From: JBCBKU01 sp038521345
GTDB lineage: Bacteria; Pseudomonadota; Alphaproteobacteria; Rhodobacterales; Rhodobacteraceae
Direction of reading: 5' to 3'
DNA: 64,000 nt
Assembly (NCBI GenBank): GCA_038521345.1
Contig: JBCBKU010000014.1
Coordinates: 20,842-84,841 of the forward strand
The translations under genes were made by a program, and so were the position numbers. Each line of letters opens with the position of its first letter. The first letter of the stretch is position 1. The notes beneath the pieces were generated by a model. It did not search any database and was not told where the DNA came from. It was given only the letters and a program-made list of their open reading frames with translations. Positions 31,747 to 41,013 of the stretch are shown piece after piece.

Positions 31747-33570
31747 CTACCCCTCCATCGCCTCTAACTCATCGATGAAGCCCGATATCATCGAAAGGCC
31801 CTTGTCCCAGAACGTGGGGTCCGAGGCGTCGAGGCCGAAGGGGGCCAGCAGCTCTTTGTGGTGTTTGGAGCCGCCCGCCTTCAACATCTCAAAATACTTC
31901 TCTTGGAAGCCCGGATCGCCCTCTTCGTAGACCGCGTAGAGCGCGTTCACGAGCCCGTCGCCGAAGGCATAGGCGTAGACGTAGAAGGGCGAATGGACGA
32001 AATGCGGGATATAGGCCCAGAAGGTTTCGTAGCCCTCCATAAATGTAAAGGCTGGCCCGAGGCTTTCGCCCTGCACCGACATCCAGAGGGCACCGATATC
32101 GTCGGGCGTCAGCTCGCCCGCGCGGCGCGCGTCGTGCAGCTTCACCTCGAAGTCGTAAAACGCGATCTGCCGGACGACGGTGTTGATCATGTCCTCGACC
32201 TTGCCCGCGAGAAGAACCTTGCGCTGGATGTCGTCCGTCGCTCCGCCAAGAAGCTTCTTGAACGTCAGCATCTCGCCGAACACGCTGGCCGTCTCGGCGA
32301 GCGTGAGGGGCGTCGATGCCAGAAGCTCTCCCTGACCGGCCGCGAGCACTTGGTGCACCCCATGACCCAGTTCGTGGGCCAGGGTCATCACGTCCCGCGG
32401 TTTGCCAAGATAATTCAGCATCACATAGGGATGCACGTCGACAACCGTCGGATGCGCGAAAGCCCCCGGCGCCTTGCCCGGTTTCACGCCCGCATCGATC
32501 CAGCCCTTTTCGAAGAAAGGCGCGGCGAGGTCCGCCATCCGGGGCGAAAAGTCACCATAGGCGCCCATCACCGTTTCTCGCGCAGCGTCCCAATCCACGA
32601 GGGTCGTGTCTTCCATCGGCAAGGGCGCATTCCGGTCCCAGACCTCGAGCGTATCCAGCCCGAGCCAGCCGCGTTTCAGCTCGTAATATCGATGCGAGAG
32701 CTTCGGATAGGCGGCGACGACGGCGTTGCGCAGCGCTTCGACCACCTCGCTCTCGACCTGGTTCGAAAGATGCCGCCCGGTTTGCGGCGTCGGCATGCCG
32801 CGCCAGCGGTCCTCGATTTCCTTCTCCTTGGCGAGCGTGTTGTGGACCCGTGCAAAAAGCTTCACCTCGGCGCCAAAGACCCGCGCCAGTCCCCGCGCCG
32901 CCGCTTCGCGCTTTGGTCTCTCGTGGTCGGTCAGGAAGTTGAGCGCGGCTTCAAGGCTGTGGCGCTCGCCCATGACTTCAAAGCTCAGCCCGGCCATGGT
33001 CTCGTCGAAGAGCTTGTTCCACGCCGCGGCGCCCACTGCGGATTGGTCATGCAGGAACTTCTCCAACTCGTCCGACAGCTGATAGGGCTTCATCGCGCGT
33101 AGCCGATCGAAGATCGGCCGGAACCGCGCCAGATCGGCGTTTTCTCCGAGCCGTGCCTCAAGGGCCTCGTCGTCGATCCGATTCATTTCCAGCGAAAAGA
33201 AGACGAGCGGTGTCGTGAAATCAGTGATCTTCTCCTGAATGTCCGACAGGAACTTCGCCCGCGCGGCATCCGTTGTATTCTGGTAGTACCGCAGGCCCGC
33301 AAAGGACCCGAGCCGACCGGCCACAACATCGATCCTTTCGTAGCGCAGCACGCAGTCCAACAACGCGCCCGCATCGAGTTCCGCCAGCTTGCCCTCGTAA
33401 TCCGTCGCAAAGGCCGCGCATTGGGTCTCGAGCCAGTCCAGATCCCGAGCAACCTCGGGCGCATCGGGTGCGGCGTAAAGATCACTCAGGTCCCAGTCTG
33501 GGAGGTCGCCGAAGGCATCCCCCGAACTGGCATCGGCATCGAAGACGGGGCGGGGCAGGAACAGGGTCAT
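31747..33570 (-). CDS. pepF: Oligoendopeptidase F (M3 family)
   Basis: Cytoplasmic zinc peptidase degrading oligopeptides. The 607-residue protein contains HELGHGVHQVLA (zinc His-Glu-x-x-His at about residue 395) with the downstream third ligand in the TPLTLAETASVFGE segment. The C-terminal signature SPFYVYAYAFGDGLVNALYA is typical of PepF-like M3 enzymes. The start at 33570 gives MTLFLPRPVF; the long upstream in-frame extension is Arg/Pro-rich and not conserved. The spacer 33571-33745 holds no gene and several GC inverted repeats. Confidence 0.94.
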   Translation of the reverse strand: MTLFLPRPVFDADASSGDAFGDLPDWDLSDLYAAPDAPEVARDLDWLETQCAAFATDYEGKLAELDAGALLDCVLRYERIDVVAGRLGSFAGLRYYQNTTDAARAKFLSDIQEKITDFTTPLVFFSLEMNRIDDEALEARLGENADLARFRPIFDRLRAMKPYQLSDELEKFLHDQSAVGAAAWNKLFDETMAGLSFEVMGERHSLEAALNFLTDHERPKREAAARGLARVFGAEVKLFARVHNTLAKEKEIEDRWRGMPTPQTGRHLSNQVESEVVEALRNAVVAAYPKLSHRYYELKRGWLGLDTLEVWDRNAPLPMEDTTLVDWDAARETVMGAYGDFSPRMADLAAPFFEKGWIDAGVKPGKAPGAFAHPTVVDVHPYVMLNYLGKPRDVMTLAHELGHGVHQVLAAGQGELLASTPLTLAETASVFGEMLTFKKLLGGATDDIQRKVLLAGKVEDMINTVVRQIAFYDFEVKLHDARRAGELTPDDIGALWMSVQGESLGPAFTFMEGYETFWAYIPHFVHSPFYVYAYAFGDGLVNALYAVYEEGDPGFQEKYFEMLKAGGSKHHKELLAPFGLDASDPTFWDKGLSMISGFIDELEAMEG

Positions 33571-33745
33571 GAATACTCCTTCGCGGTTCGTGAGAGCTAG
33601 GGGCGCCCTCCGCCCCGGGTCAAGCCCCCGCACTTCACCTTGGGTATAATACGCCCGCCGGAAGCGTCCCGAGGCGGCGGGCGCAGCCCGGAGCCGAGAC
33701 AGGGAACGTGCGCCGAAGGCGCGCTTTCGGATCAGGAATGTCCGG

Positions 33746-35350
33746 CTAGCCGTAGGCGGCGAGAATTGCGCGCAGGTCATCCATCGTGTTGGCCTCGTCG
33801 ACAGGCTTGTCCTTCCGCCAGCGGCTCATCCGGGGGAACCGAAGCGCCACGCCGGATTTGTGGCGGGGGCTTTCGTGGATGCCCTCGAAGGCGATCTCGA
33901 ACACGTGCTCCGGCCGCACCGCCCGGACCGGACCATAGCGTTCCAGCGTGTTTTTCCGGACCCAGGCCGTGATCTCGCGGAACTCGGCATCGGTCAGACC
34001 CGAATAGGCCTTGGTGAAGGGGACAAGGGCGTTCCCGTCCCGGACGGCGAAGGTGAAGTCCGTGAACATGTTGGCGCGCCGCCCGTGCCCCTGCTGGGCA
34101 TAGATCATCACGGCATCGATCACGAGCGGGTCGACTTTCCATTTCCACCAATCGCCCTTCTTCCGTCCGTCACGGTAGGGGGCATCGCGGCGCTTCAGCA
34201 TCAGGCCCTCGGCGTCCATGCCGCGCGCGGCTGCACGGAGTGCGGTCAGGTGGTCCCAATCGCCGAATTCAAGAAGAGGCGAGCGACGCAGTGGCACGTC
34301 ATCCGGCAGGTCTGACAGGAGACTGTCCAACCGTGCCCGCCGCTCGGCGAAGGGCGCGGCGCGGATATCCATGCTGTCCGCTTCCAGGCAATCGTAGGCG
34401 TATAGGATCACCGGCGCCTCTTTCAGCAGCTTCTTCGGCACGGTCTTCCGGCCGATGCGCTTCTGGAGTGCGTTGAACGACATTGGCCCATTCCCGGCCC
34501 AGGCCAGTACCTCTCCGTCCAGAACTGTACCCGAAGGCAAGAAATCCCGGACGCGGGCAAACTCGGGGAACCGGTCCGTCACCAGTTCCTCGCCCCGAGA
34601 CCAGAGGAAATGCTCGGCACCGCGGACGACAAGCTGGCCGCGGATGCCGTCCCACTTGTATTCGGCCGCCCAGTCTGCGGGCGCCCCAAGGTTCTCGGGC
34701 GGCTCATCCAACTGGTAGGCAAGATAAAACGGATAGGGCCGCGAGAGATCCGCCGAGGGATCCGGGGCGGTGACAAGCGCGTCATAGCTCGTCGTCTCGG
34801 GTGTCCAAGCCCCCATGAGGCGATGTGCCAGGTCGGCTTCTTTGATCCCTGTCGCCTGAGACAGGGCCCGTGTCATGAGTTTCTGACTCACCCCCATCCG
34901 AAAGCCACCGGTGATCAACTTGTTAAAAAGAAACCGTTCGACCGGTTCGAGCCGGTCCCATGCATCGAGAATGCGAACCTTGCGCTCGGCATCCTCGAGG
35001 GGCTGAAGACCAAGGATATCGATGAACCAGTCCGCAAGGCTCTTTTCCGATGTCGAACTGGGCGGCGGAAGAATAAGTGCGATCGTTTCCGCCAGATCGC
35101 CGACGATGGGGTACGCCTCTTCAAAAAGCCAAAGCGGCAAGGAGGCCCGTTCGGCCGCCCACTCGCGCAACCGGGTCGTGGTGACACTGCGTTTCGGCCT
35201 GCGCCCGGACAACAGAGCGATGGTCCAAAGGCGGTCAGCCTCGGGGGCATCCCTGAAATAGGCGGCAAGCGCCGCGACCTTGGCATTCGTCTTGGTCGTC
35301 TGGTCAAGGGCCGTGAAGAGCGCTGCAAAGTGTTTCAATGGGTCGGACAT
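33746..35350 (-). CDS. ATP-dependent DNA ligase (DNA-damage-response type)
   Basis: A 534-residue ligase of the bacterial family co-encoded with an MBL-fold exonuclease (annotated as cisplatin damage response ligase). It has an N-terminal DNA-binding domain, the nucleotidyltransferase motif I EYKWDGIRGQ (adenylated Lys, about residue 230), motif III-like GTVLDGEVLAW, motif IV EGLMLKRRDAPY, motif V WWKWKVD and a C-terminal OB fold. The exonuclease partner lies 1.4 kb upstream, separated by two unrelated genes. The associated helicase and PdeM genes of the full system are not in the window. Confidence 0.93.
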   Translation of the reverse strand: MSDPLKHFAALFTALDQTTKTNAKVAALAAYFRDAPEADRLWTIALLSGRRPKRSVTTTRLREWAAERASLPLWLFEEAYPIVGDLAETIALILPPPSSTSEKSLADWFIDILGLQPLEDAERKVRILDAWDRLEPVERFLFNKLITGGFRMGVSQKLMTRALSQATGIKEADLAHRLMGAWTPETTSYDALVTAPDPSADLSRPYPFYLAYQLDEPPENLGAPADWAAEYKWDGIRGQLVVRGAEHFLWSRGEELVTDRFPEFARVRDFLPSGTVLDGEVLAWAGNGPMSFNALQKRIGRKTVPKKLLKEAPVILYAYDCLEADSMDIRAAPFAERRARLDSLLSDLPDDVPLRRSPLLEFGDWDHLTALRAAARGMDAEGLMLKRRDAPYRDGRKKGDWWKWKVDPLVIDAVMIYAQQGHGRRANMFTDFTFAVRDGNALVPFTKAYSGLTDAEFREITAWVRKNTLERYGPVRAVRPEHVFEIAFEGIHESPRHKSGVALRFPRMSRWRKDKPVDEANTMDDLRAILAAYG

Positions 35351-35404
35351 GCCATGGACTGCAAAGGACGCCCTGTCGGGCGATATGCCCTAGGATGTGG
35401 GATT

Positions 35405-35444
35405 CCGGCGCGCCCTGGCAAATCGCTGGGGAAGGGCGCGCCGG
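35405..35444 (-). terminator. 12-bp perfect hairpin after the DUF1127 gene
   Basis: CCGGCGCGCCCT (35405-35416) and AGGGCGCGCCGG (35433-35444) are perfect complements with a 16-nt loop, starting 8 nt past the DUF1127 stop. A T-rich run follows on the plus strand only, so on the gene's strand it is more likely a Rho-independent-like or stabilising 3' structure than a classical terminator. Confidence 0.6.
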
Positions 35445-35451
35445 ACTTTCT

Positions 35452-35691
35452 TTAAAGCCGGGCCAATCGCCGAAGCGCAAGCAATCGCTCCTCTTCGTCG
35501 TGAAGATGTCCGTTGAGCCGCTGACGGACCTCGTCCCGCGACACACCGATGTCGCGAAGCAGGTGATCGTCAAGCTCCAGCAAGTCTTGCAGAGCAGAGG
35601 CTTGCTGCGCTTGGTCGATGCGGCCCAGAAGCCAACCATGCAACCGGTCAAGAAGTCGGCTGCGGGTGATCGGTGTCGTGTATGTCGTCAT
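35452..35691 (-). CDS. DUF1127-family small protein
   Basis: A 79-residue Arg-rich protein. The DUF1127 core is at LLELDDHLLRDIGVSRDEVRQ. In several Alphaproteobacteria, DUF1127 proteins bind RNA and affect stress or phosphate responses, and their mRNAs can give rise to small RNAs. GGAGAC upstream supports the ATG at 35691 over 35706. It is divergent from the LysR gene and is its probable target; a strong hairpin follows its stop. Confidence 0.88.
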   Translation of the reverse strand: MTTYTTPITRSRLLDRLHGWLLGRIDQAQQASALQDLLELDDHLLRDIGVSRDEVRQRLNGHLHDEEERLLALRRLARL

Positions 35692-35794
35692 GATCTTTGT
35701 CTCCATGTGAATGTGTGTCTGGAGACCTCGCGAAGTCTTGACGTGAATATGGACCTGCGCCTAAGTTCAATCAAACGCAAAAAACTGATCCCAT

Positions 35795-35813
35795 CTTTCA
35801 TTTTTTCTGAAAG
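35795..35813. promoter_or_regulatory. LysR-type operator candidate
   Basis: CTTTCA-N7-TGAAAG, a perfect inverted repeat with the T-N11-A core typical of LysR boxes, ends 7 bp before the LysR ATG in the divergent spacer. It is likely involved in autoregulation or control of DUF1127. Confidence 0.55.
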
Positions 35814-35820
35814 CAAGACT

Positions 35821-36705
35821 ATGACGATCCAAGCGCCTGTCCGCGTCCCGTTTCTGGACCTTGATCTTCTTCAGACCCTCGTCGCCATCTCCGAGACCGG
35901 GAGCTTTTCTGCCGCGGCAAAGGCGGTGAACCGGACGCCCTCGGCCATATCCATGCAAGTCAAGAAGCTCGAAGAGATCGTGGATCGCCCGCTGTTCGTG
36001 CGTGACAGCCGGTCGGTCACGCTGACCCCAGACGGCGGGTTTCTTCTGGAACATGCCCGCCGGATGCTCGCGCTGAACCGCGAAGCGGTGGCGCGCTTTG
36101 TGGCTCCGGATATGAGTGGTCTCGTGCGCCTTGGCGCCCCCGACGATATCGGCGCGCGTCATCTTCCCGAGATGCTTGGTCGGTTCGGGGAAACGCATCC
36201 GGGAGTGGCGGTCAATGTTGTCATCGAAGGCTCGGACCAGATGATCGAGATGACCGCAGACGGACGGCTCGATCTTGCTTTGGTCACCTGCGAAGGGACG
36301 GAAGCGCCGGGCGAAGTGGTGTATCGCGAGGATCTGGTCTGGGGCATGTGCGCCCACGGTGTCGCGATCGAACGTGATCCGTTGCCGCTTTCTGTCTGGG
36401 ACGAGGGCTGTTCGTGGCGCCGAGCCGCCGTCGGCGCCCTGGATGGCATGGGCCGAAGCTGGCGGCTCGCGTTTCAGAGTGCGCACATCACCGGCCAGCG
36501 GGCGGCGATCCTCGCCGACATGGCGATCGCACCGATCCCGCGGTCGTCGGTGGACGGCGCGATTGTTGAGGTGCCGCGGCACTATGGCTTGCCGCCTCTG
36601 CCGCAGACGGCCCTGTCGCTTGTCATAACACCGAAGCCTAATCCGCCGGTTCTTGCCGCGGCGGATCATCTTCGGGCGGCGTTCGCCGATGTCGACGTCT
36701 GGTAG
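35821..36705 (+). CDS. LysR-family transcriptional regulator
   Basis: A 294-residue LysR-type regulator. The N-terminal helix-turn-helix reads LLQTLVAISETGSFSAAAKAVNRTPSAISMQVKKLEE (about residues 14-50), followed by an effector-binding domain of the periplasmic-binding-protein type. The ATG at 35821 was chosen because it places the HTH normally; upstream in-frame codons run through the opposite-strand genes. It is divergent from the DUF1127 gene, with a palindrome in the spacer. The effector is unknown. Confidence 0.93.
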   Translation: MTIQAPVRVPFLDLDLLQTLVAISETGSFSAAAKAVNRTPSAISMQVKKLEEIVDRPLFVRDSRSVTLTPDGGFLLEHARRMLALNREAVARFVAPDMSGLVRLGAPDDIGARHLPEMLGRFGETHPGVAVNVVIEGSDQMIEMTADGRLDLALVTCEGTEAPGEVVYREDLVWGMCAHGVAIERDPLPLSVWDEGCSWRRAAVGALDGMGRSWRLAFQSAHITGQRAAILADMAIAPIPRSSVDGAIVEVPRHYGLPPLPQTALSLVITPKPNPPVLAAADHLRAAFADVDVW

Positions 36706-36707
36706 CA

Positions 36708-37718
36708 CTACTCGGTTTCGGAAGCCTCGAGTGTCTCGCCCTCAAACTCTGTCTCGACGATCCCGGTGTCATAGCCCTGTTCGGTAAGCCATCGTGCGAA
36801 AATGTCGGTATATCCGTGGGTAACTAGTACCCGCTCGGCCCCCGTTTCGCGAATTGCGGTGTTCAATCCCTGCCAATCGGCGTGGTCGGACAGTATGAAG
36901 CCACGGTCGGCTGCCCGGCGGCGCCGGACACCGCGCAGACGCATCCAACCCGAGGCAAATGCCGTCGATGTTGGCCCAAAACGCCGCATCCACGGGGTTC
37001 CCAATGCCGACGGGGTGGCTACAACCAACGCCCCGGGGTGATCCTTGGGATTGAGGTTGGGTGTGACACGGACCGTCTCGGGCAACGCAATTCCTTGGCC
37101 CCGCAGGACTGCATTGGTGTTCTCGACCGCGCCATGGGTCAGGATCGGACCAATGGCCGGGTCCACATTGGCGAGAAGCCGCTGTGCCTTGCCGAGGGCG
37201 TACGCGCCAAGGACCGAAAAACGCCCGGCCACGCGGTTGGCGCCCCACCATTCGTTCACCTCCTCGACGACCTCGGACTGAGGGGCCCATGTGAAAACGG
37301 GGAGACCGAATGTGCATTCGGTGATGAAGGTATGAGCCCGGACTGGCTCGAACGGTTCGCTCAGTCCGTCAGGTTCAACCTTGTAATCACCCGAGACGAC
37401 CCAGACCTCCCCCGCAACCTCGATCCGGATCTGTGCGGATCCGGGAACATGGCCAGCCGGGTGGAACGACACTGTGGCGCCTCCGATCCGGCGCGTTTCA
37501 CCGTATCCGATCCCCTCGAGCGTGATCTCCCCGAGCCTGTGACGCATCACGGGGCCCGCGGCCCGCGTAGCGAGGTAACGGGCATGCCCAGGGCGCGCGT
37601 GATCCGCATGACCGTGCGTGATCAGGGCGCGGTCCACAGGCCGCCACGGGTCGACGTAAAAATCGCCCGCCGCGCAATAGAGGCCGCTATTGGTCGTGAT
37701 CAGAACTGGCTCGCCCAT
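36708..37718 (-). CDS. Ligase-associated MBL-fold exonuclease
   Basis: A 336-residue metallo-β-lactamase-fold nuclease of the family found with the ATP-dependent ligase above. The metal site reads ITHGHADHARPGH (about residues 33-45); further ligands are in HPAGHVPGSAQI, VSGDYK and the late FILSDHADW. It resembles β-CASP/mRNA 3'-end-processing-like nucleases. In complete systems it sits next to the ligase gene; here DUF1127 and LysR genes intervene. It converges with LysR at 2 bp distance. Confidence 0.9.
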   Translation of the reverse strand: MGEPVLITTNSGLYCAAGDFYVDPWRPVDRALITHGHADHARPGHARYLATRAAGPVMRHRLGEITLEGIGYGETRRIGGATVSFHPAGHVPGSAQIRIEVAGEVWVVSGDYKVEPDGLSEPFEPVRAHTFITECTFGLPVFTWAPQSEVVEEVNEWWGANRVAGRFSVLGAYALGKAQRLLANVDPAIGPILTHGAVENTNAVLRGQGIALPETVRVTPNLNPKDHPGALVVATPSALGTPWMRRFGPTSTAFASGWMRLRGVRRRRAADRGFILSDHADWQGLNTAIRETGAERVLVTHGYTDIFARWLTEQGYDTGIVETEFEGETLEASETE

Positions 37719-37805
37719 GATCAGGACTTAGGCGGTTTGCCAAGAAGAACGAGATGCGCGCCCGTCCGGGTTTCGTCATGCACTGGAATCTGATTACCTG
37801 CTGCC

Positions 37806-39236
37806 ATGGGAAGTTCCGACGCCACAAAGACTTACTTCAACGAGATGTTCCAGAACGGTCGGGTGCGCGAGCCCTATGCCGGTCTCGACACTTGGGCTGA
37901 TGACATGCCGCAGGAATTGCGGTCGATGAAGCAAGGCGAAGCGGAACGCCTGTTCCGACGGATCGGCATCACGTTTGCCGTCTATGGCGAAGGTGGGGAT
38001 CCGGACCGGCTTATTCCCTTCGACATGTTCCCACGCGTGTTCTCGGCGGATGAATGGCGCAAACTGGAACGCGGGATCATGCAGCGCGCGCGAGCGTTGA
38101 ACGCATTTCTCGTCGATGTCTACAAGCGCGGCGAAATCATCCGGGCCGGACGAGTGCCCGGGCACCTCGTCTACCAGAACGAGGCCTATGAGCGGGCCGT
38201 GGTGGGCTTTACCCCGCCGCGCGGCGTCTACAGCCACATCGTGGGGATCGACCTTGTTCGCACCGGTCCCGACGAGTTCTTCGTGCTTGAGGACAATTGC
38301 CGGACCCCCTCGGGTGTCTCCTACATGCTCGAAAACCGCGAAATCATGATGCGCGTCTTTCCGCATCTTTTTCAGGAAAAGCGGATTGCACCGGTCGAGA
38401 CCTATCCGCAGCTCCTGAAGCGCACGCTGGCAAGCGTTGCTCCGAAGCGATGCGAAGGGGCGCCGACCGTCGTGATTCTGACGCCGGGCCATTTCAACTC
38501 GGCCTATTATGAGCACTCGTTTCTTGCGGACATGATGGGCGTGGAACTGGTCGAGGCGGCAGACCTCTTTGTGGAAGGTGATTTCGTCTGGATGCGCACG
38601 ACCGAAGGACCGCGTCGTGTCGACGTCATCTATCGCCGCATCGATGACGCCTATATCGATCCTTTGTGTTTTCGGGCCGACAGCATGCTTGGCGTCCCCG
38701 GTTTGATGAATGTCTACCGGTCGGGCGGCGTGTCGCTTGCATCCGCCCCGGGGGCGGGCGTTGCGGATGACAAGGCCATCTACACTTATGTTCCTGAAAT
38801 GATAAGGTTTTATCTGGGCGAGGAACCCATTCTGAAGAACGTTCCCACTTGGCAATGTGCCAAACCGGACGAATTGAAATATGTCCTCGACAACTTGCCC
38901 AAGCTTGTCGTCAAGGAGGTGCACGGATCAGGGGGATACGGCATGCTGGTCGGGCCGCGATCCACGCGCGACCAGATTGCCGCCTTTGCCGACAAGATAC
39001 GCGAAACACCCGAGGCTTATATCGCCCAGCCCACGCTGGCCTTGTCGACATGTCCGACCTTCGTGGAAGAGGGCATCGCCCCGCGGCACGTGGATCTGCG
39101 CCCCTATTGCCTGGTCGGCGAGCGGATCGAATTGGTACCCGGTGGCTTGACACGGGTGGCGCTGACCGAAGGGTCGCTTGTGGTGAACTCGTCCCAGGGC
39201 GGTGGCGTCAAGGATACGTGGGTTATGGCCGACTGA
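37806..39236 (+). CDS. Circularly permuted type 2 ATP-grasp protein
   Basis: A 476-residue protein of the circularly permuted ATP-grasp family (older DUF404/DUF407). Such enzymes are predicted amide or peptide ligases. Visible segments: GRVPGHLVYQNEAYER, the DLVRTGPDEFFVLEDNCRTPSGVSYMLENR block, VDVIYRRIDDAYIDPL and LVVKEVHGSGGYGMLVGP, which form the nucleotide- and metal-binding parts. Its stop overlaps the alpha-E gene start (TGATG). First gene of the Anbu-associated cluster; product unknown. Confidence 0.92.
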   Translation: MGSSDATKTYFNEMFQNGRVREPYAGLDTWADDMPQELRSMKQGEAERLFRRIGITFAVYGEGGDPDRLIPFDMFPRVFSADEWRKLERGIMQRARALNAFLVDVYKRGEIIRAGRVPGHLVYQNEAYERAVVGFTPPRGVYSHIVGIDLVRTGPDEFFVLEDNCRTPSGVSYMLENREIMMRVFPHLFQEKRIAPVETYPQLLKRTLASVAPKRCEGAPTVVILTPGHFNSAYYEHSFLADMMGVELVEAADLFVEGDFVWMRTTEGPRRVDVIYRRIDDAYIDPLCFRADSMLGVPGLMNVYRSGGVSLASAPGAGVADDKAIYTYVPEMIRFYLGEEPILKNVPTWQCAKPDELKYVLDNLPKLVVKEVHGSGGYGMLVGPRSTRDQIAAFADKIRETPEAYIAQPTLALSTCPTFVEEGIAPRHVDLRPYCLVGERIELVPGGLTRVALTEGSLVVNSSQGGGVKDTWVMAD

Positions 39237-40189
39237 TGCTGTCGAGAACCGCCGAAAACCTGTTCTGGGTCGGCCGCTATCTCGAGCGGGCCGAGACAGT
39301 GGCGCGGCTCTTGGGCGTCGGGTCACGCAATTCGCTTATTCCCAACACCGGGGGCGGGTTCCGCAACGACTGGGATGCAGTGCTGCAGGCATCGGGGTCT
39401 TCGGTCGCGTTCCGGGCCAAGTATGGCGAAGCGGTCCAGCGCAACGTCGAGAGCTTTCTCTTCTTCGACCAAGAGAATGCCTCTTCGGTGGCGTCCTGTG
39501 TCGAGCGGGCACGAGAGAACGGGCGGATCGTGCGCACGGCGCTTTCCGGTCAGGTCTGGGATGCGCTGAACGGCGGGTTCCAGGAAATGCGCGAGCTGCG
39601 CAGGACCGAACGCTCGAAGCTGTCGCTTTCGGACCTGATCGACTGGACCAACCGGTACGCAGCGCATGTACGCGGTGCCGTCGAGGACACACAGCTTCGC
39701 AACGATGGGTATGACTTCATGCATATTGGCATGGCGATCGAGCGGGCTGACGCGACCGCGCGCATGCTTGATGTGAAGTACTTCGTGCTCTTGCCCGAGG
39801 CCGACTACGTCGGATCCGGGCTCGACAATTATCAATGGTGGACCATCCTGCGGGCGGTCTCGGCCCAGCGGGCCTTTGGGTGGGCCTATGGCGGCGACAT
39901 GACCCCGGCCAAAATTGCTGACTTCCTGATCCTGAACCGCCTGTCCCCGAGGGCCCTTCTGACCTCCGTCGAAACGATCCTCACGCATCTCGAACGGCTG
40001 AGCCGTGGATACGGACGCTCAACACCCGCGCAGGCGACGGCACGTCGTATGGTCGCGGACCTTTGTGAGGCTCAGGTGGACGATATCTTCGAAGAGGGTT
40101 TGCACGAATTCCTGACGCGGTTCATTCAGGAACTGGCCGAGTTGTCGGCGATCATCCGAGATGTCTATCTGAGCGGAGAAGCCCGGTGA
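39236..40189 (+). CDS. Alpha-E domain protein
   Basis: A 317-residue mostly α-helical protein of the alpha-E family (PF04168, older DUF403), which nearly always accompanies a circularly permuted ATP-grasp gene. The family start MLSRTAENLFWVGRYLERAE is intact. GMAIERADATARMLDVKYF and the closing EFLTRFIQELAELSAII are conserved. It may be a substrate-binding or scaffold partner of the ATP-grasp ligase. The start at 39236 overlaps the previous stop, and its stop overlaps the transglutaminase gene (GTGA). Confidence 0.92.
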   Translation: MLSRTAENLFWVGRYLERAETVARLLGVGSRNSLIPNTGGGFRNDWDAVLQASGSSVAFRAKYGEAVQRNVESFLFFDQENASSVASCVERARENGRIVRTALSGQVWDALNGGFQEMRELRRTERSKLSLSDLIDWTNRYAAHVRGAVEDTQLRNDGYDFMHIGMAIERADATARMLDVKYFVLLPEADYVGSGLDNYQWWTILRAVSAQRAFGWAYGGDMTPAKIADFLILNRLSPRALLTSVETILTHLERLSRGYGRSTPAQATARRMVADLCEAQVDDIFEEGLHEFLTRFIQELAELSAIIRDVYLSGEAR

Positions 40190-41004
40190 AACTCCACGTC
40201 TCGCACCGGACCGTATACCGGTACGTCGAACCTGTCCGCGGGATCGTTCAAAGCCACAAGCTGACACCGCTGACCAATGGCGCGCAGAGCGTTCTTGCAT
40301 GGCACGTTCATGTCGAGGGGGCCGAGCGTGGCGCGACCTTCCGGGATGGCGCCGGCGATATCGTGGACACCATCTCGGTGCGCGGTCCAACTGAAGAGGT
40401 GGTCGTCGAGGTGGAAGGCGAGGTTGAGACCTTCGACACGAGCGGTGTCTTGCGCGGGCACCGCGAAACCGTTGTGCCCGATGCCTATACGCGCGGGACG
40501 CGCTGGACCCGGCCGGATCGGGCGCTGACTGAGCTGGCCGAACGGGCGGTGCGCGGCATAGCGGCGGATGACCGATTGGCGCAGGCGCACGCGCTTTGCG
40601 CCGCTATTGCAGATGCCATTAGCTACACGCCGGGCGAGACCGAACACGGCACCACCGCAGCCGAGGCCCTTGCGCTGGGCCACGGAGTCTGTGCCGACCA
40701 TGCGCATGCATTGATCGCTGCTGGTTTGTCGCTGGACATGCCGGGTCGCTACGTGTCCGGCTATCTGCATTCGTCGGCAGAGGTCGGGGCGCCGGAGGCG
40801 AGCCATGCTTGGGCCGAGTTGTGGGTGCCGGATCTGGGCTGGGTGGCGTTTGATCCGTCCAACCGGACATGTGCCGATGAACGCTACATTCGCCTTGGGT
40901 CCGGGGCCAACGCGGCCGAGGCCGCGCCGATCCGCGGGATCGCGCTTGGATTAGGCGCAGAAGACCTCGACGTGGCGGTCGCGGTCACCCAGTCCGCCCA
41001 GTAG
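40186..41004 (+). CDS. Transglutaminase-like protein
   Basis: A 272-residue protein with an N-terminal bacterial transglutaminase-associated domain (HVSHRTVYRYVEPVRGIVQSH) and a papain-like core whose Cys-His-Asp triad is visible: GHGVCADHAHA (Cys about residue 168), SHAWAELWVP (His) and AFDPSN (Asp). It may hydrolyse or transfer amide bonds made by the ATP-grasp enzyme. Start GTG at 40186 overlaps the alpha-E stop. No signal peptide is seen, so it is probably cytoplasmic. Confidence 0.92.
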   Translation: MKLHVSHRTVYRYVEPVRGIVQSHKLTPLTNGAQSVLAWHVHVEGAERGATFRDGAGDIVDTISVRGPTEEVVVEVEGEVETFDTSGVLRGHRETVVPDAYTRGTRWTRPDRALTELAERAVRGIAADDRLAQAHALCAAIADAISYTPGETEHGTTAAEALALGHGVCADHAHALIAAGLSLDMPGRYVSGYLHSSAEVGAPEASHAWAELWVPDLGWVAFDPSNRTCADERYIRLGSGANAAEAAPIRGIALGLGAEDLDVAVAVTQSAQ

Positions 41005-41013
41005 GGCGTCGCC

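Noticed and set aside
33645..33650. Perfect TATAAT in the pepF/ligase spacer
   Set aside because: It faces the plus strand, where no gene follows, and has no -35.
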